Assembly: GCF_003044935.1 (NCBI RefSeq) | Contig: NZ_POXP01000001.1 | Span: 682,001-746,000 of the forward strand | Direction: 5' to 3' | DNA length: 64,000 bases | Origin: Neisseria subflava | GTDB taxonomy: Bacteria > Pseudomonadota > Gammaproteobacteria > Burkholderiales > Neisseriaceae | Shown here: piece by piece, positions 20,875-29,378 of the stretch | Layout: each line of letters opens with the position of its first letter | Numbering within the stretch: the stretch's first letter is position 1 | Made by a program: the position numbers and the translations under genes | Notes under the pieces: model-generated | Told to the model about the DNA's origin: nothing | What the model saw: only the letters and a program-made list of their open reading frames with translations | Database searches by the model: none

Positions 20875-21312
20875 ATGAAAAAACACATCTACTGCCAACA
20901 CAGCTTTGAAACCGAAGTTCCTTTTTTTGACGTAGATGCCATGCACATCGTGTGGCACGGCAACTATGTCAAATACCTTGAAACCGCGCGTTGTGCTTTT
21001 CTGTCTTCCATCGGTTATGACTACAACGAAATGGGACGGCAAGGGTACAGCTGGCCGATTGTGCAGATGAACCTCAAATACATCCGCCCTGCCCGTTTCG
21101 GCCAAAAAATCCGCGTTGATATGGACATTGTCGAAATCGAAAGCTGCCTGCGTATCGATTACACCATTTACGATGCTGAAACCAATGAAAAACTGACCCG
21201 CGCTTCGACTACCCAAGCCGCGGTGTCGCTTTCAGACGGCCTGATGCAGTTTCAAACGCCGGACAGCTGGTTGGAAGCAGTAAAAAGACATCCGACATTT
21301 AAGGCCGTCTGA
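20875..21312 (+). CDS. 4HBT-type acyl thioesterase
   Basis: A 145-residue hotdog-fold thioesterase. The 4HBT signature is near the start, FFDVDAMHIVWHGNYVKYLE (residues 17-36), with Asp19/Asp21 as candidate catalytic residues, and IRPARFGQKIRV follows in the core. Such enzymes release acyl chains from CoA or ACP. It is the last gene of the GT2-acyltransferase-thioesterase unit. One DUS encodes LSDGL within the protein and another supplies the last three residues KAV and the stop. Confidence 0.87.
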   Translation: MKKHIYCQHSFETEVPFFDVDAMHIVWHGNYVKYLETARCAFLSSIGYDYNEMGRQGYSWPIVQMNLKYIRPARFGQKIRVDMDIVEIESCLRIDYTIYDAETNEKLTRASTTQAAVSLSDGLMQFQTPDSWLEAVKRHPTFKAV

Positions 21313-21361
21313 AAAATTTATCGATTAAACAACATATTGCCTGCTTATCAGCATTACCCTT

Positions 21362-21367
21362 TATAAT
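21362..21367 (+). promoter_or_regulatory. -10 element of norM
   Basis: TATAAT (21362-21367) lies 48 bases before norM. TTGCCT at 21337-21342 is a possible -35 with a long 19-base spacer. Confidence 0.45.
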
Positions 21368-21415
21368 TTTACGTTTCTGTTTCAGACGGCCTTTATCCTC
21401 AATCCACACACACTT

Positions 21416-22795
21416 ATGCTACTGAACCTCAACCGCTTTGCCTTTCCTGTTTTCTTAAAAGAAACCCGCCTGCTTACCGCCCTCGCCCTGCCTATGCTGT
21501 TGGCCCAAGTGGCGCAAGTGGGTATTGGTTTTGTCGATACGGTGATGGCCGGTGGCGCAGGTAAGGAAGATTTGGCCGCGGTGGCTTTGGGCAGCAGCGC
21601 GTTTTCTACGATTTACATTACTTTTATGGGTGTAATGGCGGCGTTGAACCCGATGATTGCCCAGCTGTACGGTGCAGGTAAAACCGAAGAAGTCGGCAAA
21701 ACAGGAATGCAGGGCATTTGGTTTGGCTTGTGTTTGGGCGTATTTGGTATGCTGTTGATGTGGGCGATGATTACGCCGTTCCGTCATTGGCTGACATTGA
21801 ACGATTATGTCGAAGACACGATGGCGCAATATATGTTCTTTACCAGCTTGGCAATGCCGGCCGCCATGATACACCGCGCCCTGCACGCCTATGCCTCCAG
21901 CTTGAACCGTCCGCGCGTGATTATGTTGGTCAGCTTCGCGGCATTTGTATTGAATGTGCCGCTGAACTATGTGTTCGTTTACGGCAAATTCGGTATGCCT
22001 GCTTTGGGCGGCGCAGGTTGCGGTGTGGCAACGGCAGCGGTATTTTGGTTCAGCGCATTGGCTTTGTGGCTTTATATCGCCAAAGGAAAATTCTTCCGTC
22101 CGTTTGGTTTGACGGCAAAAATTGGCAAACCCGATTTGGCGGCCTTCAAACAAATTTGGAAAATCGGCGCACCCATCGGCTTGTCTTATTTTTTAGAAGC
22201 CAGCGCGTTTTCGTTTATCGTCTTTTTGGTGGCGCCATTCGGCGAGGATTATGTCGCCGCGCAACAAGTCGTCATCAGCCTGTCGGGCATTTTGTATATG
22301 GTTCCGCAAAGCGTCGGCTCTGCAAGCACTGTACGCGTTGGCTTTTCGCTCGGACGGCGCGATTTTTTGCGGGCGCGTTATATTTCAGGCGTGTCGCTGG
22401 TGTTGGGCTGGGTACTTGCTACCTGCACCGCACTGCTCTTGGTCATCTTTCGCTTTCAGTTGGCCGGTATGTACACCAACGATGCGGCCGTATTGGGCAT
22501 TGCCGCGACCGTTTTATTTTTCGCCTCCCTATTCCAACTGGCAGACGCCACCCAATGTATCGCTTCATATGCGCTGCGCGGCTATAAAGTGACCAAAATG
22601 CCGATGTTCATCCATGCCGTGGCTTTCTGGGGTTGCGGCCTGTTGCCCGGCTACCTGCTTGCCTATCATGTCGATATGGGCATTTACGGCTTCTGGACCG
22701 CGCTGACCGCTTCACTGACGATTGCCGCCATCGCATTGGTATGGTGCCTGGAGCTTTGCAGTAAAGAGATGGTCAAATCACATAAGGCCGTCTGA
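21416..22795 (+). CDS. norM: NorM-type MATE multidrug efflux pump
   Basis: A 459-residue inner-membrane antiporter with 12 predicted helices that exports cationic drugs and dyes using Na+ or H+. MATE signatures appear at the N-terminus (ALPMLLAQVAQVGIGFVDTV, then MAGGAGKEDLAAVALG) and again in the second half (QVVISLSGILYMVPQSVGSA). Length is right for neisserial NorM. The ATG at 21416 is preceded by a DUS and no strong ribosome site. The last residues KAV-stop come from a DUS that forms a terminator with a mucosa-type DUS copy. Confidence 0.93.
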   Translation: MLLNLNRFAFPVFLKETRLLTALALPMLLAQVAQVGIGFVDTVMAGGAGKEDLAAVALGSSAFSTIYITFMGVMAALNPMIAQLYGAGKTEEVGKTGMQGIWFGLCLGVFGMLLMWAMITPFRHWLTLNDYVEDTMAQYMFFTSLAMPAAMIHRALHAYASSLNRPRVIMLVSFAAFVLNVPLNYVFVYGKFGMPALGGAGCGVATAAVFWFSALALWLYIAKGKFFRPFGLTAKIGKPDLAAFKQIWKIGAPIGLSYFLEASAFSFIVFLVAPFGEDYVAAQQVVISLSGILYMVPQSVGSASTVRVGFSLGRRDFLRARYISGVSLVLGWVLATCTALLLVIFRFQLAGMYTNDAAVLGIAATVLFFASLFQLADATQCIASYALRGYKVTKMPMFIHAVAFWGCGLLPGYLLAYHVDMGIYGFWTALTASLTIAAIALVWCLELCSKEMVKSHKAV

Positions 22796-22814
22796 AATTT
22801 CTTTCAGACGACCT
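22784..22814 (+). terminator. Mixed-dialect DUS terminator of norM
   Basis: The left arm is the AG-DUS overlapping the norM stop. The right arm, TTCAGACGACCT (22803-22814), is the exact reverse complement of AGGTCGTCTGAA, the dialect reported for the N. mucosa group. The stem therefore has one mismatch. Confidence 0.6.
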
Positions 22815-22858
22815 CCATTGATATTTCATTTACGGCTTATTCACTCTTAAGGAAAAAA

Positions 22859-23632
22859 ATGTTTTCAACTTCCATTATAGAAAAACTTGCTTACTATATT
22901 TATTGCTTGATTGACCCTAGAGATGGCAATATTTTCTATGTAGGTAAAGGCGTGGGCAATCGCGTTTTCCATCATGCCCTAGGTTCATTACAAGAAACAG
23001 AAACGCCAAGTGATAAAATTGCTTTGATTAGGGAAATACATAAAAGCGGAAACCAGCCCGTGTATTACATTCTGCGGCACAACATCCAAACAGACAAACA
23101 GGCTTTTGAATATGAAGCAATGGCAATAGACCTACTCTCCCTAGTCAAGCCGAGCCAGCAGCCGCTGACTAATATTCAAGGCGGCACGCATTCTTCTGAA
23201 GTAGGATTGATGAGCTTGTCCGAATTAAAACGAAAATATGATGCGCAAGAATTAAAAACTGACAAACCCATTGTTTTAATTACGATTAATAACGAATACG
23301 AGAAACTGAAAAAAGACATCAGATCAGGGAATATTCCTGAAGCCGATAGGCATAAGGAAATTTATGAGCGCACACGGAAATATTGGAAAATCGGAAGCAG
23401 GCGTGAAAAAGCAAAATATGCAGTTGCAGTCTATCGCGGCTGGACATTAGCAGTATATGAAATCGAAAGATGGATTTCCGCCGACGATATTATTCAAGGT
23501 CGTTGGATGTTTGAAGGCAAGCCGTTACCAGATGACTCCAAAATTTATGAAGAAATCGTGAATAAGCTGACCTATTCTTCCCAAGAAAACTATAAAGCGC
23601 CCCAAAACCCCATTACCTATCGTAATTGTTAA
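22859..23632 (+). CDS. LEM-3-like GIY-YIG nuclease-type protein
   Basis: A 257-residue protein with an N-terminal GIY-YIG domain of the LEM-3/ANKLE1-like group. The two tyrosine strands are YYIYCLIDP (12-20) and IFYVGKGVGNRVFHH (25-39, with Arg35 and His38/39). A candidate catalytic Glu lies in FEYEAMAIDLL (84 or 86), and TNIQGG (104-109) closes the fold. Residues 135-257 form a second domain with KYWKIGSRREKAKYAVAVYR and RWMFEG, which looks like a PUA/ASCH-type nucleic-acid-binding fold; that part is inference. AAGGAAAA gives a good start. It lacks DUS inside and is flanked by variant DUS copies. The role is unknown. Confidence 0.7.
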   Translation: MFSTSIIEKLAYYIYCLIDPRDGNIFYVGKGVGNRVFHHALGSLQETETPSDKIALIREIHKSGNQPVYYILRHNIQTDKQAFEYEAMAIDLLSLVKPSQQPLTNIQGGTHSSEVGLMSLSELKRKYDAQELKTDKPIVLITINNEYEKLKKDIRSGNIPEADRHKEIYERTRKYWKIGSRREKAKYAVAVYRGWTLAVYEIERWISADDIIQGRWMFEGKPLPDDSKIYEEIVNKLTYSSQENYKAPQNPITYRNC

Positions 23633-23678
23633 ACAGTAAGTTTTCAGACGACCCGAATCCACAAAATCACAAATCATC

Positions 23679-24719
23679 ATGCAACCCATCCAATACCAAA
23701 CCGACCTCACCCCCTACAACACTTTCGGTCTTCGCGCCCAAGCCCAAGCCTTTATCGCGCTCGAACACGCCGATGAATTGCGCGACATCGTCCGACTGCC
23801 CGAGTTCAACCGAGATACTGTTTTATGGCTCGGCGGCGGCAGCAATATCCTTTTGATGGAGGACTATACCGGTCTGGTTGTGCATATGGAAAACAAGGGA
23901 ATACGCGAAATTGAGCGTTCAGATGGCCTGGTTTATATCGAAGCTCAAGCCGGGGAAATTTGGCATGATTTTGTTTTGCATACGGTTGGACTGGGTTTAA
24001 GCGGGCTGGAAAACCTCAGCCTGATTCCGGGCACGGTCGGCGCGTCTCCAGTACAAAACATCGGCGCATACGGCGTTGAAGTCAAAGATGTTATCCATAG
24101 CGTTCGCTGCTTTGATTTGGATACAGAAACCTTTGTCGAGCTTTCCAATGCCGACTGTGACTTTGCCTATCGTGAAAGCCTGTTCAAACAGGAAGGCAAG
24201 GGACGTTATGTGATTGTTTCGGTTGTATTTGCGTTAAAAGAGCATTTTGTGCCGAACTTGGGCTATGGCGATTTGGCGGCAGCGGTTGCCAAGCTGAGCC
24301 AAGGCCGCGAGGCGACGGCCAAAGATGTTTCCGACGCAGTGTGTGCAATCCGCAACAGTAAACTGCCTAATCCTAACGTGCTTGGTAATGTCGGAAGTTT
24401 CTTTAAAAACCCAGTTGTCAGCGCTGAAAAAGCTGCCGATTTGTTGCAGCAATACCCCAATATGCCACGCTATCCGCAGCCTGACGGTTCGGTCAAACTC
24501 GCGGCCGGCTGGCTGATTGACCAATGCCGTCTGAAAGGCCATCAGATCGGCGGTGCGGCAGTACATGACAGACAGGCTTTGGTTTTGGTGAATAAAAACA
24601 ACGCGTCCGCGCAAGATGTCCACCAGCTGGCACAATATGTTTGTAATACAGTATTTACTCAATTTCAGGTAGAATTACACGCAGAACCCAACTGGCTGCC
24701 GACTTCATACAGCCTATAA
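23679..24719 (+). CDS. murB: UDP-N-acetylenolpyruvoylglucosamine reductase
   Basis: A 346-residue FAD enzyme that reduces enolpyruvyl-UDP-GlcNAc to UDP-MurNAc in peptidoglycan synthesis. Hallmarks: NTFGLRAQA at the start, WLGGGSNILL for FAD binding, GNVGSFFKNPV with the catalytic Ser, and the C-terminal LHAEPNW with the catalytic Glu. It is the long type I form as in E. coli. No other mur genes adjoin it. A partial mucosa-like DUS lies just upstream at 23643-23654. Confidence 0.97.
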   Translation: MQPIQYQTDLTPYNTFGLRAQAQAFIALEHADELRDIVRLPEFNRDTVLWLGGGSNILLMEDYTGLVVHMENKGIREIERSDGLVYIEAQAGEIWHDFVLHTVGLGLSGLENLSLIPGTVGASPVQNIGAYGVEVKDVIHSVRCFDLDTETFVELSNADCDFAYRESLFKQEGKGRYVIVSVVFALKEHFVPNLGYGDLAAAVAKLSQGREATAKDVSDAVCAIRNSKLPNPNVLGNVGSFFKNPVVSAEKAADLLQQYPNMPRYPQPDGSVKLAAGWLIDQCRLKGHQIGGAAVHDRQALVLVNKNNASAQDVHQLAQYVCNTVFTQFQVELHAEPNWLPTSYSL

Positions 24720-24737
24720 AACAAAGGAGTGTATCCC

Positions 24738-25379
24738 ATGCCGCGCATTGCTAAAGTCAACACTTACACACGAATCATCAATGCCAGCCTCGCCTTGTTC
24801 AACGAAGAAGGCGAGCGCAATATCAGCACCAACCATATTGCCGCCCACTTGGGCATCAGCCCGGGCAACCTCTACTACCATTTCCGCAACAAAGACGAAA
24901 TTATCGTCCAATTGTTCAAGCGTTACAGCGAAGCCCTGCTTGTCTACCTTAACGAAGCCGTATTGCCGTCTAATGTTGAAGACTCCATCAACTACATGGC
25001 CGGTATTTATGATGTGATGTGGGAATACCGTTTCCTTTTCAGCGATGTGAATACCCTGCTTGCCCGCAGTGCCGAATTATTGGGCGAACACAATACCTTT
25101 ACCCAAGCCAAAGTTTCCCCGCTGTTGGTCAACCTGCTGACCCAGCTCAACGGCCTGAACATCATCAGCGCAGACCAAACCGCCATGAATGACCTTGCCG
25201 TCAATATGTGGATGGTGACAAAATACTGGTTCGACTTCGACAGCTCCCTGCGCGGCCGCGCCAAGTTGACCGAAGATTCCAAAGTACGAGGCATCAGCCG
25301 CACACTCAGCCTGTTGCGCCCTTACCTCCTGCCGGAACACCGTGCCGAATTCGACCAAAAAATCGGCAGCAACCATTAA
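24738..25379 (+). CDS. TetR-family transcriptional regulator
   Basis: A 213-residue regulator starting at ATG 24738, with AAGGAG 8 bases upstream; the GTG at 24729 overlaps that ribosome site and is rejected. The N-terminal helix-turn-helix is canonical: HIAAHLGISPGNLYYHFRNKDEII (about 32-55). The C-terminal ligand-binding domain is helical. It lies 18 bases after murB and is probably co-transcribed with it. The regulated genes are unknown; no clear operator is visible near it. Confidence 0.88.
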   Translation: MPRIAKVNTYTRIINASLALFNEEGERNISTNHIAAHLGISPGNLYYHFRNKDEIIVQLFKRYSEALLVYLNEAVLPSNVEDSINYMAGIYDVMWEYRFLFSDVNTLLARSAELLGEHNTFTQAKVSPLLVNLLTQLNGLNIISADQTAMNDLAVNMWMVTKYWFDFDSSLRGRAKLTEDSKVRGISRTLSLLRPYLLPEHRAEFDQKIGSNH

Positions 25380-25391
25380 TTTTTCCATACA

Positions 25392-25445
25392 AAGGCCGTC
25401 TGAAAACGTGGCTTTAACCAAGTTAAAGCTATTTTCAGGCGGCCT
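25392..25445 (+). terminator. Long DUS-capped hairpin
   Basis: AAGGCCGTCTGAAAA pairs with TTTTCAGGCGGCCT (one variant base), extended by inner arms GGCTTTAAC and GTTAAAGCT around CAA. It ends the regulator gene. Confidence 0.65.
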
Positions 25446-25468
25446 GTTAATTTTCGGATGCTTTATTT

Positions 25469-26242
25469 ATGCACCTTCCCGATATTTCCATTCTCGGCTT
25501 AGGCTATCTCGGCCTGCCGCTGGCGCAAAAATGTTATGAGCAAGGCAGTCAGGTAGCCGCCGTCAAACGCAATCTGACTTCCGATGATATCAATCTGCCG
25601 ATTGAACTCGACATTATCGATTTAAACCAAAACGATATTTTTCACAGTTCAACCTTATGGCAAAACCATATCAACAAACCGACATGGTTTTGCCTGCTTC
25701 CGCCTTCGTCATTAAACCATTACGCCGATACCCTGAAAAAATGGATTCAACTTGCCGAGCAATCTAAGGTACAACACATCATCTTTACCAGCAGCACCAG
25801 CGTGTATGGCGACCAAGCACGCATATGCAATGAAACCACGCCGCCCGATCCGCAAACCGAATCCGCCCGTCAAATCCTCACAGTCGAGCAAGCCTTGCTT
25901 GAAAGTACCGTCCCCCATATCGACATACTGCGACTGGGCGGACTTTATTCTGCCGACCGTCATCCCATTACCAAGCTGGTTCAAAAAACACGCATTCAAG
26001 GCGGCAATCAACCCGTCAATATTCTTCATAAGGATCTTGCCGTCCAAGTCCTTTTTCAGACGGCCTGCCAAGCTGACGGCAAGCGTATCCGCAATATTGT
26101 CGAACCCCGCCACCCAAGCCGGGCCGAATTTTATACCGCCGAAGCGGCCAAACTCGGCCTGCCGGCTCCTGATTTCATCGTTGATGACAAAAGCAACGGC
26201 AAAATTGTAAATACCGTTTGCGCAGACGGGCTAAGCCTGTAA
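25469..26242 (+). CDS. YeeZ-like NAD-dependent epimerase/dehydratase
   Basis: A 257-residue extended-SDR-type Rossmann protein similar to E. coli YeeZ. The dinucleotide-binding loop is ILGLGYLGLPLAQKC (8-22), and the SSTSVYGDQ segment matches the active-site Ser/Tyr region of sugar epimerases, though the YxxxK Lys is not obvious. The substrate is unknown. It stands between a hairpin and ubiJ, with an AT-type DUS at 26269-26280 to the right. A DUS inside encodes FQTAC. Confidence 0.75.
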   Translation: MHLPDISILGLGYLGLPLAQKCYEQGSQVAAVKRNLTSDDINLPIELDIIDLNQNDIFHSSTLWQNHINKPTWFCLLPPSSLNHYADTLKKWIQLAEQSKVQHIIFTSSTSVYGDQARICNETTPPDPQTESARQILTVEQALLESTVPHIDILRLGGLYSADRHPITKLVQKTRIQGGNQPVNILHKDLAVQVLFQTACQADGKRIRNIVEPRHPSRAEFYTAEAAKLGLPAPDFIVDDKSNGKIVNTVCADGLSL

Positions 26243-26292
26243 AATTGCGACTCAACCCATTAATCCGTTTCAGACGGCATTTAGAGTAAACC

Positions 26293-26865
26293 ATGTCCGC
26301 CCTATTTCCCCTTATCAACCACCTGATACAGCAAAATCCAGAGCAACAGCGCGAGCTGTCTGAATTTGCAGGCAGCATCATCTGCATCAGCCTGACCGGT
26401 TTCAGACTGACCGGACGCATCAGCGAACAAGGTTTTCTTGAAACCGCAAACGAAACCGCCGACACCAACATCACATTCCACAACAGCGCCATCCAAAAAA
26501 TCCTCCAAGGCGGCCAGCCCGGAGTGGGCGACATCAGCCTCGAAGGCGACTTGGTATTGGGCATGTCCGTCCTTCCTATTTTGGGTGGACTGCGCTATTA
26601 TCCAAGCGACGATTTGGCGCGTGTATTCGGTCATGTGGCCGCAGAAAGTATCAGCTCGCGCGCCGGCGATATCGGCCGCACCATGAAAAAAATCGGCAAA
26701 AGCATTGCCGAACAAATCAGCGACTTCTCACGCGAACCCGAATCTCCTGTTATCGACCAAGCCACGCTTGCCGCATGGTTGGAAGAAGTGGACAAACTGC
26801 GTGACGACGTTGCTCGCCTAAACGAACGCCTCGACCGCCTCGAGCGCGATATCTGGATAGATTAA
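26293..26865 (+). CDS. ubiJ: Ubiquinone biosynthesis accessory factor UbiJ
   Basis: A 190-residue protein with an SCP2 (sterol carrier-like) lipid-binding domain at about 10-115 and a C-terminal coiled coil (155-190, LEEVDKLRDDVARLNERLDR). UbiJ binds ubiquinone precursors within the soluble Ubi complex. In E. coli it sits between ubiE and ubiB. Here it is far from ubiE, 27 bases before nadK, and probably co-transcribed with it. The fold and coiled-coil layout support the call well. Confidence 0.85.
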   Translation: MSALFPLINHLIQQNPEQQRELSEFAGSIICISLTGFRLTGRISEQGFLETANETADTNITFHNSAIQKILQGGQPGVGDISLEGDLVLGMSVLPILGGLRYYPSDDLARVFGHVAAESISSRAGDIGRTMKKIGKSIAEQISDFSREPESPVIDQATLAAWLEEVDKLRDDVARLNERLDRLERDIWID

Positions 26866-26891
26866 ATACTTAATTTCAGACGGCCTATTAC

Positions 26892-27782
26892 ATGAAAAGC
26901 CCATTTAAAAACATCGGTATCGTTACACGTCCCAATACGCCCGAAATTCAAGATACCGTCCACACATTGGTTTCTTTTCTGCGCGAAAACGGCTTCACCA
27001 TCTATCTGGATGAATTGAGCGTAGAAGAACACTGCGTCTATATCCAAGATTCCGCCTACTGCGAAACCGTAAACAAAGCCCAGCTGGGCAAATATTGCGA
27101 CCTCGTCGTTGTACTCGGCGGCGACGGCACTTTCCTCTCCGCCGCCCGCGAAGTCGCCCCGCGCGCCGTTCCCATTATCGGCATCAATCAAGGCCACTTG
27201 GGTTTTCTTACCCAAATCTCACGCGACACCATGGTTGAGGGCATCCGCCCAGTACTGGAAGGCAAATATCTGCCCGAAGAGCGCATCCTCATCGAAGCCA
27301 GCATCATTCGTGACGGCGAAACCATCGAACGCGCCCTCGCCCTCAACGACACCGTACTATCTCGTGGCGGCGCAGGCCAAATGATCGAATTTGAAGTCTT
27401 TATCAATCAAGAATTTGTCTATACCCAACGTTCGGACGGTCTGATTATTTCCACGCCGACAGGTTCGACTGCCTACGCGCTTGCCGCCGGAGGCCCCATC
27501 ATGCAGGCCGGTCTGCACGCCTTCACGCTTGTGCCTATCTGCCCGCAATCCATGACCAACCGTCCGATTGCCATCTCCGACACCAGCGTGATCGAAATCC
27601 TCATCACCAAAAGCGGCGACGCACGCGCACATTTTGACGGACAATCCCATATCGACGTACAAAACTTCGACCGCATCATCATCCGCCGCTATCACAACCC
27701 CTTGCGCGTCCTCCATCCCACCGATTACCAATACTTCAAAACCCTGCGCCAAAAGCTGCATTGGGGCGAACAATTGATTTAA
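26892..27782 (+). CDS. nadK: NAD kinase
   Basis: A 296-residue ATP-dependent NAD kinase making NADP. The signature GGDGTFL lies at 76-82, NDTVLSRGGAGQMIEFEV is the NAD-contact region, and GLIISTPTGSTAYALAAGGP is the conserved Gly-rich block. The length equals typical proteobacterial NadK. It follows ubiJ with a DUS between them and precedes a small secreted protein 26 bases later. Confidence 0.97.
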   Translation: MKSPFKNIGIVTRPNTPEIQDTVHTLVSFLRENGFTIYLDELSVEEHCVYIQDSAYCETVNKAQLGKYCDLVVVLGGDGTFLSAAREVAPRAVPIIGINQGHLGFLTQISRDTMVEGIRPVLEGKYLPEERILIEASIIRDGETIERALALNDTVLSRGGAGQMIEFEVFINQEFVYTQRSDGLIISTPTGSTAYALAAGGPIMQAGLHAFTLVPICPQSMTNRPIAISDTSVIEILITKSGDARAHFDGQSHIDVQNFDRIIIRRYHNPLRVLHPTDYQYFKTLRQKLHWGEQLI

Positions 27783-27808
27783 ACACCACTTCAATAAACA
27801 GGCTGACC

Positions 27809-28114
27809 ATGAAAACCATTTCCCAAACCTTAATAATCGCGCTGTGCGCCCTTTCCTCCCTCTCCGTCTCCGCACACGGTATGCACAAAAGCAAACCCTT
27901 GTCCTTTGAAGAATTGCCGAAAATCTGCCAGCAATACTTTACCCGCGCGGATGCGTGTTATCAAAAAGCAGGCGATAAAGCATCGTTCCAACGTGACAAC
28001 ACAAAATACCTGCGCCAAATCCTGCCTGCTGCCGACGTAGGCCAACGTGAACGCATGTGCCAAATTGCCATGGATACATTCGCTGAAAAAACAAAAGGCT
28101 TAAATTGCGAATAA
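27809..28114 (+). CDS. Small secreted four-cysteine protein (DUF5339-like)
   Basis: A 101-residue protein from ATG 27809, chosen because it opens a clear signal peptide (MKTISQTLIIALCALSSLSV, cleavage after SAHA-like site near 22). The mature part is helical and basic, with four Cys (ICQQY, DACYQKA, RMCQIAM, LNCE) likely forming two disulfides in the periplasm. I associate this with DUF5339 from memory, a family seen mainly in Neisseriales. It follows nadK closely. Function unknown. Confidence 0.7.
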   Translation: MKTISQTLIIALCALSSLSVSAHGMHKSKPLSFEELPKICQQYFTRADACYQKAGDKASFQRDNTKYLRQILPAADVGQRERMCQIAMDTFAEKTKGLNCE

Positions 28115-28154
28115 AGACCTTCCCCTTAGCTCTAGTAATTTTAATTTCATAAAA

Positions 28155-28190
28155 AGGCCGTCTGAAACATTAGATTGTTTCAGACGGCCT
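28155..28190. terminator. DUS-pair terminator
   Basis: AGGCCGTCTGAAAC and GTTTCAGACGGCCT pair around an eight-base loop. It lies between the secreted-protein gene and the converging HD-Pnk gene. Confidence 0.75.
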
Positions 28191-28212
28191 ACTTACAAAA
28201 ACCCTTTACTTT

Positions 28213-29346
28213 TTAAGAAGAGACTACAAAATCCACTGTATGCGCTTCACTGTAATCAGGGATTTCCAGCTTTTCTATCATGCGGTGCAACACATCATTC
28301 GGAACAGAATGTTCGCGGTTACGGTTTTGCGATAGTAATTGCGTGTAAGGCACTTCCAAATAAATGAGATGCACACGTGCGCCGTAATCGGCAAACATCG
28401 GCAGCCATTTGCTGCGCAGGTCGCGGTTAAGATTGGTCGCATTAAAGACAAATGACGTACGGGCTCGCAGGTATTCTTTTGCCTGCTCTTTACCCAAACG
28501 CACTGCTTCGGCGGTATGTTTGGAATCTGCAGGATTGAGTTTGCGCTCACGGCGAATCTCATCCAGCGACAGCATAGGCAGATGGGCAAGATGTTGCCTG
28601 ATGTAACTGTCTTTGCCGCTACCTGCTATGGCGCACATGGCGTACACATCGAAGGTCTGATCATCAAATGGCTGATAATCCGGCATTTCGCTACGGCCGT
28701 TAAGATAGAGATAGCGTCCGTAGTAGCTGGCGAACGTACGTGCCTTACCCCAACAAGCGTTTTCTTCACAGAGTTCACGAAACAAATCAATGCGCAGCAA
28801 AATATCCTGTTGATCGCAACATATACGACCCAGTACATCAGCTTTAGCAAGCATGGCAAGATGCGCAGTATTGACCTGCAAACTGGCCACTATGACAGCT
28901 CGATCAGGATTAGGCTTATTAATCGCCCATAAGGGCAATCCGTGCAAGCGCACGAGTTTGGCGATTGCTTCTCTTACGGCAAATGGAGCGGCAAGTTCGG
29001 TATACAGCAAAGTACGGGCGGTATGCTCACCTTTTTTTGCGTGATGCGGCGAAACGATACGCTCTTTGCCGTTTTCTATTTCACTCTTGGTCGTACTGCG
29101 TTTTTCCACATCATGCAGCATGGCGGCAGCAAACAGAATATGCTGCTCCTGTCCATCAAGCGCTTGGAACTCGGGCAGTTGTAAAAGGGCTTCGCATACC
29201 ATTTTGGTATGCGTAAATACATCGCCTTCGGCATGCCACTCAGGGTCTTGCGGAACGTCCTTCATATCGGCAAACCAGCTGAAACGACGTTCTAAGGCTT
29301 GCCAATCAGGAAGTTGACCGGGTATGTAATATGGGAATGTCCACAT
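28213..29346 (-). CDS. HD-domain / polynucleotide kinase (HD-Pnk) RNA end-healing enzyme
   Basis: A 377-residue two-domain enzyme from ATG 29346 (a longer frame to 29460 would run into the ligase gene). Residues about 35-170 form an HD phosphohydrolase with His38, His46, LHD at 77-79 and HHAKKGEH at 101-108. Residues 235-377 form a P-loop kinase: AIAGSGKDS (239-247), LSLDEIRRE (259-267, Asp262 as in T4 Pnk) and RNREHSVPND (341-350) as the lid. Runella HD-Pnk, the known relative, removes 3'-phosphates and phosphorylates 5'-OH RNA ends. It follows the RNA ligase gene by 32 bases in the same direction, so the two likely heal and seal broken RNA. Confidence 0.85.
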   Translation of the reverse strand: MWTFPYYIPGQLPDWQALERRFSWFADMKDVPQDPEWHAEGDVFTHTKMVCEALLQLPEFQALDGQEQHILFAAAMLHDVEKRSTTKSEIENGKERIVSPHHAKKGEHTARTLLYTELAAPFAVREAIAKLVRLHGLPLWAINKPNPDRAVIVASLQVNTAHLAMLAKADVLGRICCDQQDILLRIDLFRELCEENACWGKARTFASYYGRYLYLNGRSEMPDYQPFDDQTFDVYAMCAIAGSGKDSYIRQHLAHLPMLSLDEIRRERKLNPADSKHTAEAVRLGKEQAKEYLRARTSFVFNATNLNRDLRSKWLPMFADYGARVHLIYLEVPYTQLLSQNRNREHSVPNDVLHRMIEKLEIPDYSEAHTVDFVVSS

Positions 29347-29378
29347 AATTGTCTTTCTTATTATTAGATAATTGGACT

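Noticed and set aside
21718-22587. Large alternate-frame ORF inside norM
   Set aside because: Arg/Cys-rich translation with no recognisable domain; the norM frame explains the whole region as a 12-helix MATE protein.
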